Program-made: the position numbers and the translations under genes
The notes under the pieces: generated by a model
The model's input: only the letters and a program-made list of their open reading frames with translations
Database searches by the model: none
Told to the model about the DNA's origin: nothing
Shown: positions 63,411 through 64,000 of the stretch, in pieces
How the letters are laid out: every line of letters starts with the position of its first letter
Position numbering within the stretch: the first letter of the stretch is position 1
Assembly (NCBI GenBank): GCA_963850345.1
Contig: CAWKKW010000009.1
Location: forward strand, 1 to 64,000
From: CAWKKW01 sp963850345
Lineage (GTDB): Bacteria; Acidobacteriota; Terriglobia; Terriglobales; Acidobacteriaceae
DNA: 64,000 nt
Direction: 5' to 3'

Positions 63411-64000
63411 TCAAAATACGATTGCATAGCTCCTATAAATATCGACAGCTTCGCGAGCACACAGCGATGAGCAGTCGCGCACTCGTGGCTCTTCTTATAG
63501 ATACCGTCCGTCCCCGGATGGGCCTGAACATTTTGATCCACGACAACATCGGGCGATCCCCTTGAAAGCTCGGACATGCAAGGACCACTTTGCTGAAAGG
63601 CACGCTGCTCCCAGATGGAGGCACGGCAGTCTAAAATGCAGCGGGACCGAACTACATTCTTGCCATACGGACTGTTTGGGCAGCTCGCGGCCGGCGACGA
63701 CCTGAGCTCATGGCGTGTATGCAAGAGATACTTACGCGCGGTTTGGCGAGACCTAAAACGAGGTCGGCACTCACGATCGATCCCGACACTCGCCAGGACT
63801 GGTTCAATTGAGGACAATTCAGTAGAAATCCGCCGCTTACTGGCGTGGCTTGCACTACCCCGACAGATTCCTTGTGACACTCCGCCCGGCAATCCTCCTG
63901 CTTTCCCTGTTCCTATGCACGAGTAGCTCATTGAAACTCTTCGCCTCATCGCAAAGACCGGTTGGCGCGCGTGGTGAGATGGCGTAGCCCTGGCTAGCGA
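63411..64000. other. No convincing gene
   Basis: 590 bp at the window edge. One plus-strand frame, 63615-63926 (103 residues, MEARQSKMQRD...), lacks a Shine-Dalgarno site and a recognisable domain. I do not call it. No repeat of the tRNA end is seen here, so any further island boundary lies outside. Confidence 0.4.

Noticed and set aside
63380..63949. 189-residue minus-strand frame at the window edge
   Set aside because: No start signal, Ser/Arg/Cys-rich shadow-like composition, overlaps the end of the GH35 gene.

Overview
The window is about 64 kb of GC-rich bacterial chromosome, most likely from an Acidobacteriota member of the class Terriglobia. That placement is an inference. It rests on two adjacent von Willebrand-type proteins of the acidobacterial secreted type, several secreted proteins with Pro/Gln-rich low-complexity parts, and three separate ECF sigma modules. 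No rRNA is present to confirm it.

The core chromosome (about 1-41.8 kb) holds intact, tightly packed genes. It encodes housekeeping enzymes (apt, acylphosphatase, efp, trpG/pabA, rlmB, recQ, rnc, two adjacent signal peptidases I), envelope and secreted proteins (LTXXQ-like, AsmA-like, TPR proteins, two VWA proteins, an outer-membrane beta-barrel candidate coupled to a cytochrome c), and regulators (LysR, MarR, LytTR, DksA/TraR-type zinc finger, three ECF sigma factors each followed by a membrane-anchored partner). Notable proteins are a GNAT/class V aminotransferase fusion, an M1-peptidase-like protein without the HExxH motif, and a HipA-like kinase paired with a DUF3037-type protein. One long minus-strand run (rnc, two lepB genes, asmA-like gene, recQ) has overlapping or nearly touching genes and looks like one operon.

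At 41757-41832 there is a tRNA-Ala(GGC) with encoded CCA. It is the integration site of a genomic island of about 17.65 kb (41833-59483). The 3' part of the tRNA is repeated exactly at 59439-59483, and the exact repeat runs 99 bp, past the tRNA end. The left end carries a tyrosine integrase next to the tRNA, plus small helix-turn-helix/hypothetical genes. The right repeat also carries the last 36 codons of a second, slightly different integrase, so a second related element once sat in tandem and has mostly been deleted.

The island cargo is AT-richer by eye and partly decayed. In order it holds: a frameshifted DUF4143-type ATPase; a three-gene operon of a kinase with two Bergerat-fold ATPase domains, a receiver-like protein and an unknown protein; a convergent N6-adenine-type DNA methyltransferase and an HNH endonuclease; a serine recombinase/ParB/RepB trio (the RepB gene frameshifted twice); a tandem ribbon-helix-helix-like protein; and a 527-residue protein with a C-terminal HEPN-type RNxxxH motif. 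I read the kinase/receiver/unknown/methyltransferase/HNH set, and separately the HEPN protein, as candidate anti-phage or conflict systems. The kinase gene has an in-frame TAG in the N-box of its first ATPase domain, so this copy may be inactive or expressed only from an internal ATG.

Right of the island are a frameshifted SnoaL/NTF2-like gene, a secreted GH35 beta-galactosidase and about 590 bp without a convincing gene.
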